Shown: piece after piece, positions 52,834 through 62,488 of the stretch
Numbering within the stretch: position 1 is the first letter of the stretch
Layout of the letters: every line of letters begins with the position of its first letter
NCBI RefSeq assembly: GCF_012849095.1
Contig: NZ_CP051680.1
Span: forward strand, 5,363,501-5,427,500
Length of the DNA stretch: 64,000 nucleotides
Reading direction: 5' to 3'
Origin: Cohnella herbarum
GTDB taxonomy: Bacteria; Bacillota; Bacilli; Paenibacillales; Paenibacillaceae
The notes under the pieces: model-generated
What the model was told of the DNA's origin: nothing
Database searches by the model: none
The model's input: only the letters and a program-made list of their open reading frames with translations
Position numbers and translations under genes: made by a program

Positions 52834-53466
52834 ATGAACGGCGCGTGGGAGAAACGTCCGGGCTCCGCACCGGATTCAGCGGCGCTCTCTTTAAAGATTC
52901 CTTTTAACGAACCAACCGTCTTAAACCGACTGTCGCAGAATCTTGAATATTATTTAGATGCGTTACCGCAAGATCGTCGGATCGTCATCGTATGCGTAGG
53001 TACCGATCGCTCCACGGGAGACTCTCTAGGACCATTAGTCGGCACGGCACTAGCTAGGGAATACAGCACTTCCTTCGATCTCTACGGCACCCTGGAGGAG
53101 CCGGTACACGCCATGAACCTAGGGGATACCTTGCTTAAGATCTCGAGAAGCTCGCGGCAACCCTTCGTCATCGCCGTAGACGCCTGTCTTGGACAAGTAT
53201 CCAGCGTCGGATGCATACAAGTCGGATCCGGTCCCGTAAGGCCCGGAGCAGGCGTTAACAAGGAGCTGCCGCCTGTTGGAGATATCCATATGACCGGCAT
53301 CGTGAACGTCGGAGGATTCATGGAATATTTCGTCCTTCAGAACACCCGCTTAAATCTCGTCGTGAAGATGTCGGAAATCATTGCTCAAAGTCTATTAAGC
53401 GCTGTACATAAGACACGCAGTAACAGTAGCAGTAGTTCGGTTATCCCTTTTGCGTTGCCAGATTGA
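52834..53466 (+). CDS. yyaC: Spore protease-like protein YyaC (DUF1256)
   Basis: 210 residues with the GPR-related fold: CVGTDRSTGDSLGPLVGTAL near 51-70, LYGTLEEPVHAMNLGDTL near 80-97 and AVDACLGQVSSVG near 112-124. Homologues are expressed in sporulating cells and resemble the germination protease GPR, though the activity of YyaC is not clear. It is the only plus-strand gene in this core block, convergent with the DUF4446 gene, which it overlaps by 26 bases. GGAGG lies 12 bases before the ATG. Confidence 0.9.
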   Translation: MNGAWEKRPGSAPDSAALSLKIPFNEPTVLNRLSQNLEYYLDALPQDRRIVIVCVGTDRSTGDSLGPLVGTALAREYSTSFDLYGTLEEPVHAMNLGDTLLKISRSSRQPFVIAVDACLGQVSSVGCIQVGSGPVRPGAGVNKELPPVGDIHMTGIVNVGGFMEYFVLQNTRLNLVVKMSEIIAQSLLSAVHKTRSNSSSSSVIPFALPD

Positions 53467-53932
53467 TCGCGATCTTCTCTTCCGGCGTCAGCATGTAGGC
53501 AGATTGTCCTTTGTCGATCGGCTTCGCGTACAGGAACGTTTGTTCCCGACCATGAATGCCGGTGATGACGACCCCGTCTTGATCATCATTAATGAAGGCT
53601 ACCGAGAAGCTAAGATCGCTTCCGGAATCCGAGAACGCGTTAAACCGATGAACGCCGATTCGCCCTTTCAAGGTCGATAGGCGTTTTTCTTGTTGCTCCA
53701 GCTTCTCGCCTTGAACAAGCTGCCGATTATCCATGGACGAGATTCTTTCATGCAATGCGTTCATAACCTCTTCCATGTTGTGTACGCCCGTATCTCCAAC
53801 GATCTTGCGCTGAGCTTCTTTTAACTTCCTCAATTTACTTGTGACGACTATGAGCCATATGAATAATATCAAGAGCAGCAGACCTACACCTGCCGCAATG
53901 GCGATCACGATTTGTTCATTCCAACCTTCCAT
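53441..53932 (-). CDS. DUF4446 family membrane protein
   Basis: 163 residues from the ATG at 53932, chosen because GGGGGAG lies nine bases upstream; the frame extends seven codons further without a ribosome site. One membrane helix (about 6-30) is followed by a coiled-coil stretch (about 33-85) and a C-terminal domain (about 95-160, VHRFNAFSDSGSDLSFSVAF, and NDDQDGVVITGIHGRE). The family is common near soj-spo0J in spore formers; the function is unknown. Confidence 0.82.
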   Translation of the reverse strand: MEGWNEQIVIAIAAGVGLLLLILFIWLIVVTSKLRKLKEAQRKIVGDTGVHNMEEVMNALHERISSMDNRQLVQGEKLEQQEKRLSTLKGRIGVHRFNAFSDSGSDLSFSVAFINDDQDGVVITGIHGREQTFLYAKPIDKGQSAYMLTPEEKIAINLATQKG

Positions 53933-53967
53933 GTTTCCTGTCTCCCCCGTCATCCCTTGCTCTGATC

Positions 53968-55143
53968 TTATTTTCCGTTTCTCAGGTTCCGGCTGATCTC
54001 CTCGACCGCCTCTATCATTGATACGATTTCCGATTTTTCCGTAAAATATCCGGGACTGGCGCGTACGGCCCCCGTCTCGTATGACCCTGCAGTCTCATGT
54101 CCTAAAGGCGTGCAATGAAATCCTGCCCTCACCGCTATCCCGAATTGTTGATCTAACAGAAAAGCCATTTCCGACGGATCAACGCCCTCCAACAAGAATG
54201 ACACAATGGCCGTACGCTCCACCCCGATATCCGGACCGAGCAATGTTATTCCCGGAATGCCCTGCAGCCCCTCCATGAGTTGGAAGGTTAATCGTTGCTC
54301 TTGGTTGTGAATAACTTCCGTCGTTTCTTTTAAAATAAACCCGACGCCCTCCGACAGTCCCGCTAGACCGACCGTATTCTGAGTTCCTGCTTCATATCGA
54401 TCCGGTCGAATCGTCGGTTGCTCAGGCGCTTCCGACTTACTCCCCGTCCCTCCGTGCATCAGAGGCTCAAGCTCCAGATTAGGGTGGATGTACAACCCTC
54501 CCGTCCCTTGCGGACCCATCAGACCTTTATGACCCGGAAAAGCTAACAGATCGATTCCCATGCCCTCAACGTCAATCGGCAACACCCCTGCGCTTTGAGC
54601 CGCATCAACAAGCAGCTTGACGTTCCTTCGGCGCGCGATTTCACCGATCTCCGCAACGGGAATGATAGAACCTAGCAAATTCGAGCTATGCGTAACTACG
54701 ATCATTTTCGTATTCGGAAGGATTGCACGCTCTACTTCTTTTACATTCAATAACCCTTTGGCATCCGTACCGATATAAGTAACTTGAATGCCCAGCTTCC
54801 TTTTCAAAGCTTCGAGAGGCCGTCTGACCGAATTGTGTTCTACCGTCGTCGCAATTACATGGTCCCCTTGCTTCAACATCCCTTGAATAGCAAGATTTAA
54901 TGCATGCGTCGTATTCAACGCGAATGCAATATCGTTGGGATTACTTATTCGGAACAACCTAGCTAACCGTTTGCGGGTCTCGAACAGCACCCTACTCGCT
55001 TTAACGGCCATCGCATGACTGCCGCGCCCCGGATTGGCCGCGCTCTCTCTCATGCTGCGCTCCATAGCTTCCGCTACCGTCGGAGGCTTCGGCCAGCTTG
55101 TTGCGGCATTGTCTAAATAGATTATTTTTTTCGATTCCATCAT
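53968..55143 (-). CDS. Class V aminotransferase / cysteine desulfurase-like protein
   Basis: 391 residues, a PLP enzyme of the IscS/SufS-like branch. The PLP Lys lies in FPGHKGLMGPQGTGGLYI near 225, the His/Asp contact region is TVEHNSVRRPLE near 105, and the active-site Cys is in VRAGFHCTPLGHETAGSYE near 345, so desulfurase activity is plausible. Related genes (class V aminotransferase fold, CsdA-type) occur at this site in Paenibacillaceae. Its role in iron-sulfur or thio-tRNA pathways is not shown by neighbours, apart from the DUF3343 gene. Confidence 0.88.
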   Translation of the reverse strand: MMESKKIIYLDNAATSWPKPPTVAEAMERSMRESAANPGRGSHAMAVKASRVLFETRKRLARLFRISNPNDIAFALNTTHALNLAIQGMLKQGDHVIATTVEHNSVRRPLEALKRKLGIQVTYIGTDAKGLLNVKEVERAILPNTKMIVVTHSSNLLGSIIPVAEIGEIARRRNVKLLVDAAQSAGVLPIDVEGMGIDLLAFPGHKGLMGPQGTGGLYIHPNLELEPLMHGGTGSKSEAPEQPTIRPDRYEAGTQNTVGLAGLSEGVGFILKETTEVIHNQEQRLTFQLMEGLQGIPGITLLGPDIGVERTAIVSFLLEGVDPSEMAFLLDQQFGIAVRAGFHCTPLGHETAGSYETGAVRASPGYFTEKSEIVSMIEAVEEISRNLRNGK

Positions 55144-55170
55144 TCGTTTTTCACCGTCCTAAACGCAACA

Positions 55171-55225
55171 ATAGCATACCTTAGTTTAATGCTTCCTTAG
55201 GAAGATTACAACTTGGGTATGCTAT
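55171..55225 (-). terminator. Probable terminator after spo0J
   Basis: ATAGCATACC (55171-55180) pairs with GGTATGCTAT (55216-55225) across a loop that contains CTTCC/GGAAG. It lies just after the spo0J stop on the minus strand. The T-run is weak. Confidence 0.5.
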
Positions 55226-55238
55226 CGATTATTCCATA

Positions 55239-56093
55239 CTATGCCAACGCTTTAAGCAATTCTAGTAGACGCTCCAAATCGTTCTTCCCGAAATAGGAAA
55301 GCTCGATTTTACCTTTATCTTTATTCGCTTTAATGCGAACCGTCGTTTGAAATTTTTCGCGAAGCGACTCTTCGAGTTCCTCCAGGAATGGATCCCGTTT
55401 CTTCGATTTCGCCTTGGCTTTCGCTTTTACGTTGACCTTGGCCTCCGTATTCTGAACCGCCTCTTCCAATTCGCGCACGCTCCACTCGGAAGCCACGGAT
55501 TGTTTCGCCAATTCGCGTTTAACGGACTCGTCTTTAATTCCCGCCAACGCTCTCGCATGACCCATCGATAATGTTCCACGTGAAACATAATCTTTGATTT
55601 CATCGGGAAGTGCTAACAACCGGAGAAAGTTTGCGATGTGGGAACGCGATTTCCCTACCTTAAGGCTCAGTTCTTCTTGCGTAAGTTTGAACTGATTCAT
55701 GATCCCTTGATAAGCGACCGCCACTTCGATAGAGTTCAAATCTTCCCGTTGCACGTTCTCTATTAATGCAATTTCCATGACTTGCTGATCATTGTATGTT
55801 CGGACAACCGCAGGCACGGTTGCATTGCCCAGTAATTGAGAAGCTCTGAACCTTCTCTCTCCCGCGATTATCTCAAATCCAACCAATGCTTGACGTACAA
55901 CGATCGGTTGAATGACGCCATGCTCGCGTATCGATTCCGCAAGCTCTTTAATCGCATCCGGATCGAACGTTTTACGAGGTTGATAGGGATTGGCGCGGAG
56001 CTGCGTTAACGGAATTTCAACGACCTTATCGTCTTCTTTAATAGAAAGAGAAGTAATTAGCGCATCTAACCCTTTACCTAGCCGCTTGCTCAT
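55239..56093 (-). CDS. spo0J: Chromosome partitioning protein ParB (Spo0J)
   Basis: 284 residues: ParB/CTPase N-domain (about 20-110) with PYQPRKTFD and the clamp motif [16 protein letters not shown], a central helix-turn-helix (about 135-205, LTQEELSLKVGKSRSHIANFLRLL) that binds parS, and a C-terminal dimer domain (about 230-284). It loads on parS and spreads as a CTP-dependent sliding clamp, recruits SMC and controls Soj. It overlaps soj by 20 bases. A parS site lies within this gene at 55572. Confidence 0.97.
   Translation of the reverse strand: MSKRLGKGLDALITSLSIKEDDKVVEIPLTQLRANPYQPRKTFDPDAIKELAESIREHGVIQPIVVRQALVGFEIIAGERRFRASQLLGNATVPAVVRTYNDQQVMEIALIENVQREDLNSIEVAVAYQGIMNQFKLTQEELSLKVGKSRSHIANFLRLLALPDEIKDYVSRGTLSMGHARALAGIKDESVKRELAKQSVASEWSVRELEEAVQNTEAKVNVKAKAKAKSKKRDPFLEELEESLREKFQTTVRIKANKDKGKIELSYFGKNDLERLLELLKALA
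55572..55587. other. parS site inside spo0J
   Basis: TGTTCCACGTGAAACA, the 16-bp parS consensus (TGTTNCACGTGAAACA). A parS within spo0J is known from Bacillus subtilis. Confidence 0.93.
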
Positions 56094-56847
56094 AAGAGAT
56101 CACTTCCTTCGCCAACTCGAGATACACTTCTGCACCTTTGGACTTCGGATCATAAGTAATAATCGATTGTCCGTGAGACGGAGCTTCGCTAAGTCTTACG
56201 TTACGCGGAATAACGGTCTGATACACCTTTTGTTGAAAATACTTCTTTACCTCTTCAATAACTTGAATACCTAGATTCGTGCGAGCATCGAACATCGTCA
56301 ACAACACGCCCTCGATCTGCAACGATGTATTCAAGTGTTTCTGAACGAGTCGAATCGAGTTAAGTAACTGGCTTAACCCTTCCAATGCGTAATACTCGCA
56401 TTGAATCGGTATTAGCACCGAATCCGCCGCCGTGAGTGAATTAATGGTCAATATCCCCAAGGATGGTGGGCAATCGATCAGAACGTAATCGAAATCGCCG
56501 CGAACAAGCGCCAATGCCTTCTTAAGACGAATTTCCCGCGACATCGTTGGCACCAGTTCGATTTCCGCTCCAGCCAATTGAATCGTTGCCGGAATAATCT
56601 TAAGATTCGGGATTTCCGTATCCGAAACCGCTTGTTTAGGATGAACTTCGTTGATTAACACGTCGTAAATACAATAATTCACGTCCGCTTTATTAATTCC
56701 GATTCCGCTTGTCGTATTGCCTTGGGGATCGATATCGACAATCAGAACTCGTTTGCCAAGAGAAGCAAGACAAGCGCCGAGATTAACCGATGTCGTGGTT
56801 TTACCGACCCCGCCCTTCTGATTGGCAATCGCTATTATTTTAGACAA
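56074..56847 (-). CDS. soj: Chromosome partitioning ATPase ParA (Soj)
   Basis: 257 residues with a deviant Walker A KGGVGKTTTSVNLG near 11-24, Walker A' VDIDPQGNTTSG near 39-50 and the Walker B-like DYVLIDCPPSLGIL near 112-125. Soj acts with Spo0J on segregation and on DnaA. The start is a TTG at 56847 with GAGGTGA upstream. It overlaps spo0J by 20 bases. Confidence 0.96.
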   Translation of the reverse strand: MSKIIAIANQKGGVGKTTTSVNLGACLASLGKRVLIVDIDPQGNTTSGIGINKADVNYCIYDVLINEVHPKQAVSDTEIPNLKIIPATIQLAGAEIELVPTMSREIRLKKALALVRGDFDYVLIDCPPSLGILTINSLTAADSVLIPIQCEYYALEGLSQLLNSIRLVQKHLNTSLQIEGVLLTMFDARTNLGIQVIEEVKKYFQQKVYQTVIPRNVRLSEAPSHGQSIITYDPKSKGAEVYLELAKEVISYEQAAR

Positions 56848-57008
56848 CCTAATTCACCTCAATATTAATGAAACAAATATCAAACACCTTCATAGACGCC
56901 GGATGAAGATTAAACGAATGTTCGAAAACAAAAAACGGACCCCCGCAACGCTTACCAACTTCCGCTCAATGGCAGCGTATATTTCTAACAAGGGCATCCG
57001 CAAATGAA

Positions 57009-57821
57009 TTAACGCTTAGGAATTCGGATGATAATCTCATAATGATCATCGCAGTCTTTTTCGCTAGCCTTAATCGGTATCCCGGATCCGTTAACCATAT
57101 CGACGGATTGCCGAATCGTATTCAAGGCAAGACGTACATCCTTCGTGAAGGAAATGCGTTTTTTCTTAGGTTTTGCAACTTCCAAGTAGAACGCGATCCG
57201 GATTTCCGTCTGTTTAACGTTAAGTTCCTTCTCGATGATCTCGTTTAGTACTTTATTTTGCATTTCTTCGTCTGGCAGAGAAAGAAGCGCTCTTCCGTGA
57301 CGTTCCGTAATTTTTCTTTCCAACAAGGCAAGCCTTACCGTTTCGCCTAATTGCAGCAATCGTATCTTATTGGCGATCGTGGATTGGCTCTTGCCCAATC
57401 GTTGTGCCAAGCTTTCTTGCGTCAACTGGTGTAAATCGATAAGTTTTTGATAGGCAATGGCTTCCTCAAGAGCAGTTAATCCTTCACGTTGAAGATTCTC
57501 TATTAACGCTACAGAAGCAGCTTGCGAATCATTGATTTCTCTAACGATTCCCGGTATGTAATCCATCCCAAGCTTCGTTACCGCTCGCCAACGACGTTCG
57601 CCGGCAATGATTTCGAACTTCCCGTCACGTACTCTAACTACGATCGGTTGTATAATCCCATGAGTCTTGATCGTTTGACATAACTCATCGATCCGATCGT
57701 CATCGAACACCGTTCTCGGTTGATAAGGACTCGGCACGATCTCATGTATCGGTAATTGTTTAACTTCTTCCTGATTGCTGCGGTCAGATAAACCGAGCAG
57801 TCTTGAGAATTGCTCTTTCAT
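57009..57821 (-). CDS. noc: Nucleoid occlusion protein Noc
   Basis: 270 residues, ParB-family. [16 protein letters not shown] near 31-46 and [18 protein letters not shown] near 70-87 form the CTPase domain; [27 protein letters not shown] near 135-161 is the HTH. The position directly after rsmG and before soj is that of noc, and it differs from Spo0J in the recognition helix and C-terminal part. No perfect ATTTCCCGGGAAAT Noc site was seen in the window. The gap of 161 bp to soj holds no gene. Confidence 0.92.
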   Translation of the reverse strand: MKEQFSRLLGLSDRSNQEEVKQLPIHEIVPSPYQPRTVFDDDRIDELCQTIKTHGIIQPIVVRVRDGKFEIIAGERRWRAVTKLGMDYIPGIVREINDSQAASVALIENLQREGLTALEEAIAYQKLIDLHQLTQESLAQRLGKSQSTIANKIRLLQLGETVRLALLERKITERHGRALLSLPDEEMQNKVLNEIIEKELNVKQTEIRIAFYLEVAKPKKKRISFTKDVRLALNTIRQSVDMVNGSGIPIKASEKDCDDHYEIIIRIPKR

Positions 57822-58067
57822 TTCTCTCGGATCACCACATTAAGTAAGATAGGCGGATATTTGGTCCATAGCGACGAAAAAGCGCCGACAATATGCGTCG
57901 TGAGGCGCATAAGCGGCACGCTGATCTGTTATTCTATTATATTCGCTATTCCAACCCGATTTCCTGCTTGAGAAAAAACTTTCAAGCCCGAAATCGTTAA
58001 GATACAACCTAATCTAGCAATCCTATTCTAGGATATCACGTTTAAATAGTCTCCGTAAACGTAAAAA

Positions 58068-58083
58068 TGTTCCACGTGAAACA
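58068..58083. other. parS site upstream of noc, first of an inverted pair
   Basis: TGTTCCACGTGAAACA, a full match to the parS consensus. With the second site at 58105 it forms arms of a large inverted repeat. Confidence 0.95.
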
Positions 58084-58104
58084 TTGTCCCCCTTTCCGGA
58101 GGGA

Positions 58105-58120
58105 TGTTTCACGTGGAACA
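58105..58120. other. parS site upstream of noc, second of an inverted pair
   Basis: TGTTTCACGTGGAACA is parS in the opposite orientation. The whole sequence 58066-58122 can pair as AATGTTCC...GGAACATT with an inner CCCT/AGGG, so on the minus strand it may also serve as the rsmG terminator. Confidence 0.94.
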
Positions 58121-58139
58121 TTCGTTAAACGTATCTATT

Positions 58140-58892
58140 CTAGTTGAAATTCAAAGAGGAAGACGACTTAATTAACGGACTCTTAAGCGGTATTCCAGCT
58201 TTGCGAGGATAAGCTGCGGGAGTCGGGTCTTTCTTCGAACAAATGACTAAATGTCGTTCCGCGCCCTCTGTTGGTAACGTTAGTTGCTTGACGTTCTGAA
58301 TTTTCCCGTTTAACTTCGCTAAACTATAACGACCTTCATCCACTTCGGCGGAAATGTCCGTGCCTTTCATGGCAATGAATAATCCGCCCGGACGTACGAA
58401 AGGTAAACAAAATTCGTTGAGTACGGCCAAGCGCGCTACGGCTCTTGCGGTTACGACATCGTAATGATCACGATGCTCTCTCTTACGAGCTGCATCCTCC
58501 GCGCGGCTGTGTAAACAAAGTACTTTAGTTAGCCCTAACTGCGAAGTCACTTCCTCCAAAAACTTAATTCTCTTCGCTAGCGCGTCAATGATCGTCACTT
58601 GCAAATGTGGATACACGATCGCAAGCGGAATAGAAGGAAATCCTGCGCCCGAACCGATGTCCGCTAGCGATTGCATTTTATCAAATTGTACAGCTCCCGC
58701 AATCGTTAGCGAATCGTAAAAATGTTTCTCATAAACGGCATCCCGTTCCGTTATTCCTGTTAAATTCATTTTTTCGTTCCACTCAACCAATAGATTGAAG
58801 TAGGTTTCGAATTGAGCGTGTTGGCGATCCGTTAATTGAATCCCTAATCCTGCGGCCTGCTGCGAAAATTGCTGCTGAATAGCGTCCGTCAT
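58140..58892 (-). CDS. rsmG: 16S rRNA (guanine527-N7)-methyltransferase
   Basis: 250 residues. SAM-binding motif [17 protein letters not shown] near 70-86, [17 protein letters not shown] near 92-108 and [15 protein letters not shown] near 137-151 are RsmG signatures. It methylates G527 in the 530 loop; loss gives low-level streptomycin resistance in relatives. Its start overlaps the mnmG stop by four bases, and an inverted parS pair lies just downstream. Confidence 0.95.
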   Translation of the reverse strand: MTDAIQQQFSQQAAGLGIQLTDRQHAQFETYFNLLVEWNEKMNLTGITERDAVYEKHFYDSLTIAGAVQFDKMQSLADIGSGAGFPSIPLAIVYPHLQVTIIDALAKRIKFLEEVTSQLGLTKVLCLHSRAEDAARKREHRDHYDVVTARAVARLAVLNEFCLPFVRPGGLFIAMKGTDISAEVDEGRYSLAKLNGKIQNVKQLTLPTEGAERHLVICSKKDPTPAAYPRKAGIPLKSPLIKSSSSLNFN

Positions 58893-60790
58893 GATCCGTG
58901 AGCCGCCGCGGTAACTCGGTTGTAATGTTCCAAGTGAACGAGGAGGATCGACAGATCAGCAGGCGTTACGCCGGAAATCCGCGAAGCCTGACCGATGGAA
59001 AGAGGTCTAACCTTGCCGAGCTTCTCTCTTGCTTCCATCGCTAGCCCGTGAATGATATCGTAATTGATATTGTCGGGAATACGCTTTTTCTCCATTTTCT
59101 CCATACGCTCGACTTGCAACTGCTGTTTCTCGATATAACCCGTGTACTTCACTTGAATTTCGACTTGTTCCTTCACGTCATCAGATAGTTCGATTGGAGA
59201 AGGATCCAGCGATTCTAGATGTCCGTAGGTAATCTCCGGACGACGAAGTAACGTTAATCCATCAACCGTATTATTCAAGGGTGTTGATCCTGCTTCGGCT
59301 AGCATCGCTTGCACCGCTTCGTCCGGACGGAACCGCGCTTCTTTCAGTCGAACAATCTCGTCCTCTACTCTGCCCTTCTTCTCAAGAAACTTCTCGTAAC
59401 GGGCTTTGGTAATCAGTCCAATCTCATAACCTGTTGGAGTTAAACGCAAATCCGCGTTATCATGGCGCAGCAACAAACGGTACTCCGCACGGGAAGTAAG
59501 CAGACGGTAGGGATCATTCGTTCCTTTGGTTACCAAATCGTCGATCATAACGCCGATGTACCCTTTCGAACGATCGATAATAACCGGATCGGCTCCTTGA
59601 ACTTTACGCGCTGCGTTAATGCCGGCCATAACCCCTTGCCCTGCAGCTTCCTCGTAACCGGATGTACCGTTAATCTGACCGGCCGTGAACAAATTTTGAA
59701 TAAGCTTCGTCTCTAATGAAGGCCACAATTGAGTCGGTACGACCGCGTCATATTCGATGGCGTAGCCGGGACGCATCATCTCGACCTTTTCCAAACCGGG
59801 GATCGATCGAAGAATGTTGACTTGAACTTCTTCGGGCATGCTCGTAGACAAACCTTGCACGTAATATTCTTTTGTGTGTCTGCCTTCAGGCTCTAAGAAA
59901 ATCTGATGCTTCGGTTTATCCGCGAAGCGGACGATTTTATCTTCGATTGATGGGCAATAGCGCGCTCCCGTTCCTTCAACCAATCCGGAGAACATCGGAG
60001 CCCGGTACAAATTATCATTGATAATCTGATGCGTTTCTTCCGATGTGTACGTTAGCCAGCATGGGAGCTGGTCGTTGGAATGAGCCATATACTCCGTCTC
60101 GTAGGAGAAATATTTCGGTTTGTCATCTCCAGGCTGGATTTCCGTTTTGCTGAAATCGATGGAATCCTCATGCACGCGCGGCGGAGTTCCCGTCTTGAAA
60201 CGCGCCAATTGAAATCCGTGACGCAACAAAGCTTCCGAGAGTTTGACGGCCGGTTGTTGATTGTTCGGACCGCTCTCGTATTTCAATTCGCCTAGAATGA
60301 CTTTTCCGCGCAAATAGGTTCCCGTAGTCAATACGACCGACTTGGCTCCGTATTCAGCCCCTGTTTTCGTGACCACTCCGATGCAAACCCCGTCCTCGAT
60401 TAACAAATCCTCCACTAAACCTTGACGAAGAGTTAATCTGTCCTGTAACTCGATTGTTTGTTTCATCGTATGCTGATAAAGAAATTTGTCCGCTTGCGCT
60501 CTCAGCGCATGAACTGCAGGTCCTTTTCCCGTGTTCAGCATTCTCATTTGAATGAAGGTTTTGTCGATATTGCGTCCCATTTCTCCGCCCAAAGCATCGA
60601 CTTCCCTGACGACATGCCCCTTAGCCGGTCCGCCAATCGACGGATTGCAAGGCATGAACGCAACCATATCCAGGTTAATCGTTAATAATAGCGTCTCGCA
60701 TCCCATTCTCGCCGCGGCTAATGCCGCTTCGCAGCCCGCATGTCCGGCACCGATAACGATGACGTCAAAATCTCCTGCACGATAAGACAT
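58889..60790 (-). CDS. mnmG: tRNA uridine-5-carboxymethylaminomethyl modification enzyme MnmG
   Basis: 633 residues. FAD-binding [19 protein letters not shown] near 11-29, [14 protein letters not shown] [22 protein letters not shown] near 49-70 and the Cys-containing stretch [14 protein letters not shown] near 276-289, all MnmG signatures. It works with MnmE to add the (carboxymethyl)aminomethyl group to U34 of certain tRNAs. Gap to mnmE 51 bp; overlaps rsmG. Confidence 0.97.
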   Translation of the reverse strand: MSYRAGDFDVIVIGAGHAGCEAALAAARMGCETLLLTINLDMVAFMPCNPSIGGPAKGHVVREVDALGGEMGRNIDKTFIQMRMLNTGKGPAVHALRAQADKFLYQHTMKQTIELQDRLTLRQGLVEDLLIEDGVCIGVVTKTGAEYGAKSVVLTTGTYLRGKVILGELKYESGPNNQQPAVKLSEALLRHGFQLARFKTGTPPRVHEDSIDFSKTEIQPGDDKPKYFSYETEYMAHSNDQLPCWLTYTSEETHQIINDNLYRAPMFSGLVEGTGARYCPSIEDKIVRFADKPKHQIFLEPEGRHTKEYYVQGLSTSMPEEVQVNILRSIPGLEKVEMMRPGYAIEYDAVVPTQLWPSLETKLIQNLFTAGQINGTSGYEEAAGQGVMAGINAARKVQGADPVIIDRSKGYIGVMIDDLVTKGTNDPYRLLTSRAEYRLLLRHDNADLRLTPTGYEIGLITKARYEKFLEKKGRVEDEIVRLKEARFRPDEAVQAMLAEAGSTPLNNTVDGLTLLRRPEITYGHLESLDPSPIELSDDVKEQVEIQVKYTGYIEKQQLQVERMEKMEKKRIPDNINYDIIHGLAMEAREKLGKVRPLSIGQASRISGVTPADLSILLVHLEHYNRVTAAAHGS

Positions 60791-60841
60791 TATGTTTCCC
60801 TCCTTGTTCGATTGTACTTCTACGCCCTACGTTACAAATAT

Positions 60842-62218
60842 CTATTTACCTAAGCAGAACTGCGAAAAAATCTGATTCAGCAATGAATCGCCGGCCGCGT
60901 CGCCTAGGATCTGTCCTAACGATTCCCAAGATGCGGCTAGATCGATTTGGATCAAGTCGATCGGAATGCCTTCATACGTTGCCTGGATTGCATCTTCTAA
61001 CGATCGTTTCGTCTGATGCAGTAAAGCGATATGGCGAACATTACTCACGTAAGTAATATCCCCGGACTCGACCGCCCCGCTGAAGAACAGACCGGATACG
61101 GCCTTCTCTAGGTCTTCTATCCCGCTGCCATCCTTAGCCGACAAGAAAACGATACGATCCTTCGCATAATCCCGTTCGATCTCGGCAAGCTCCAACTGAC
61201 CTGGTAAATCGATTTTATTCACCACGATAATCGTCGATCTATCCTTGAGCTGCTGCAACAGCTTTTTATCGTCCTCGTGCAAGCGCTCATGATGATTCAA
61301 TACGAGCAGAACTAAATCCGCATCGTTTAAAGCCCCATGGGAGCGCTCGACTCCGATTTGTTCGACCTTATCGTTCGTTTCCCGAATTCCGGCCGTATCT
61401 AGAAGCCTTAACGGAATGCCGGATAAAGATACCGACTCCTCTACAATATCACGAGTCGTACCCGGAATGTCAGTCACTATCGCTTTATTATCGCGCGCAA
61501 GCGCGTTAAGCAACGAAGATTTGCCCGCGTTCGGCCGACCGACGATTACCGTAACGATCCCTTCTCTTAGTATCTTTCCTTCATTAGATTTAATTAACAA
61601 GTCATTGACCTGGGCAAGAACGGAACTACAATTGTCGCGAATGAGATCCGCGGTCACTTCGTCCACGTCATGCTCGGGATAATCGATATTTACTTCGACA
61701 TGCGCCACCAATTCGATCAACTGCTGCCGAAGGGGAATGATTTGTTTGGATAATGCTCCGTCCGCCTGCTTGCGAGCCACTTGAAAAGCACGATCGGATT
61801 TAGAACGAATGAGATCGATTACCGCCTCGGCTTGAGCCAGGTCGATCCTGCCGTTCAGAAAAGCACGTTTCGTAAATTCTCCGGGTTCGGCCATTCTGGC
61901 TCCATGTCTCAGCACCAATTCCAGCACCGATTTAACCGCGACGATCCCCCCATGCGTACTAATCTCCACGACATCTTCCGCCGTGAAGGAACGCGGGCCT
62001 TTCATCACCGTAACCAACACTTCATCTAATATCAGATCCTCTTGCGGGTCCGCGATCCAACCATATTGAACGGTATGGGAAGGCACTTCCCTTAAATCAA
62101 GTTTGGATTTGAATATTTTCGCTACCGTTCCTACCGCGTCCTGCCCGCTGACCCTAACGACGGCGATGCTGCCTTCGCCGAGCGCGGTCGCGATCGCGGC
62201 TATCGTATCTTCGTTCAT
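60842..62218 (-). CDS. mnmE: tRNA modification GTPase MnmE
   Basis: 458 residues from the ATG at 62218, chosen because GAGGTGG lies just upstream and the family starts with the helix DTIAAIATALGEGSIAVVR; an upstream in-frame codon at 62245 lacks such a site. A formyl-THF-binding N-domain (about 1-118), helical domain, and G domain (about 215-375) with G1 GRPNAGKSSL, G3 DTAGIRE and G4 NKID are followed by the C-terminal FCLGK, the catalytic Cys motif. Partner of MnmG. Confidence 0.97.
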   Translation of the reverse strand: MNEDTIAAIATALGEGSIAVVRVSGQDAVGTVAKIFKSKLDLREVPSHTVQYGWIADPQEDLILDEVLVTVMKGPRSFTAEDVVEISTHGGIVAVKSVLELVLRHGARMAEPGEFTKRAFLNGRIDLAQAEAVIDLIRSKSDRAFQVARKQADGALSKQIIPLRQQLIELVAHVEVNIDYPEHDVDEVTADLIRDNCSSVLAQVNDLLIKSNEGKILREGIVTVIVGRPNAGKSSLLNALARDNKAIVTDIPGTTRDIVEESVSLSGIPLRLLDTAGIRETNDKVEQIGVERSHGALNDADLVLLVLNHHERLHEDDKKLLQQLKDRSTIIVVNKIDLPGQLELAEIERDYAKDRIVFLSAKDGSGIEDLEKAVSGLFFSGAVESGDITYVSNVRHIALLHQTKRSLEDAIQATYEGIPIDLIQIDLAASWESLGQILGDAAGDSLLNQIFSQFCLGK

Positions 62219-62488
62219 ATATCCACCTCGAGAAGACTTTTGCATGCAAGCTTAAACGACCTACGCCGTCCATTGGGATGGCGGGGGAACGTTTATGTCG
62301 GAGACGTTTCAGAAAAATAGAGCGAATGATATACTTTCTGAAACGATAAAACGGCTTCGCCGTCCATGAATTGGACGGCGGCATACCTTCATATCTGATC
62401 TTACTACAACTTGCTTACACCAAACGAATCATGTACAAAAACGCAATGACCCCCAACGTTGCGGAAGCCATTGCGCGGTAACGATATG
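62219..62488. other. Intergenic region between mnmE and jag
   Basis: 270 bp with several inverted repeats: GCCGTCCA/TGGACGGC near 62358-62380, TTTCAGAAA/TTTCTGAAA near 62309-62344, and the jag terminator. The promoter of mnmE must lie here, but I could not fix it. Confidence 0.4.
62442..62475 (-). terminator. Terminator after jag
   Basis: CGCAATG (62442-62448) pairs with CATTGCG (62469-62475); GTTTTTG follows on the minus strand. Confidence 0.7.

Larger units (their letters stand above)
57822..58139. other. Intergenic region between noc and rsmG with parS pair
   Basis: 318 bp. It carries two inverted parS sites (58068-58083, 58105-58120) and AT-rich sequence likely to hold the noc promoter. 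No gene seen. Confidence 0.6.
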
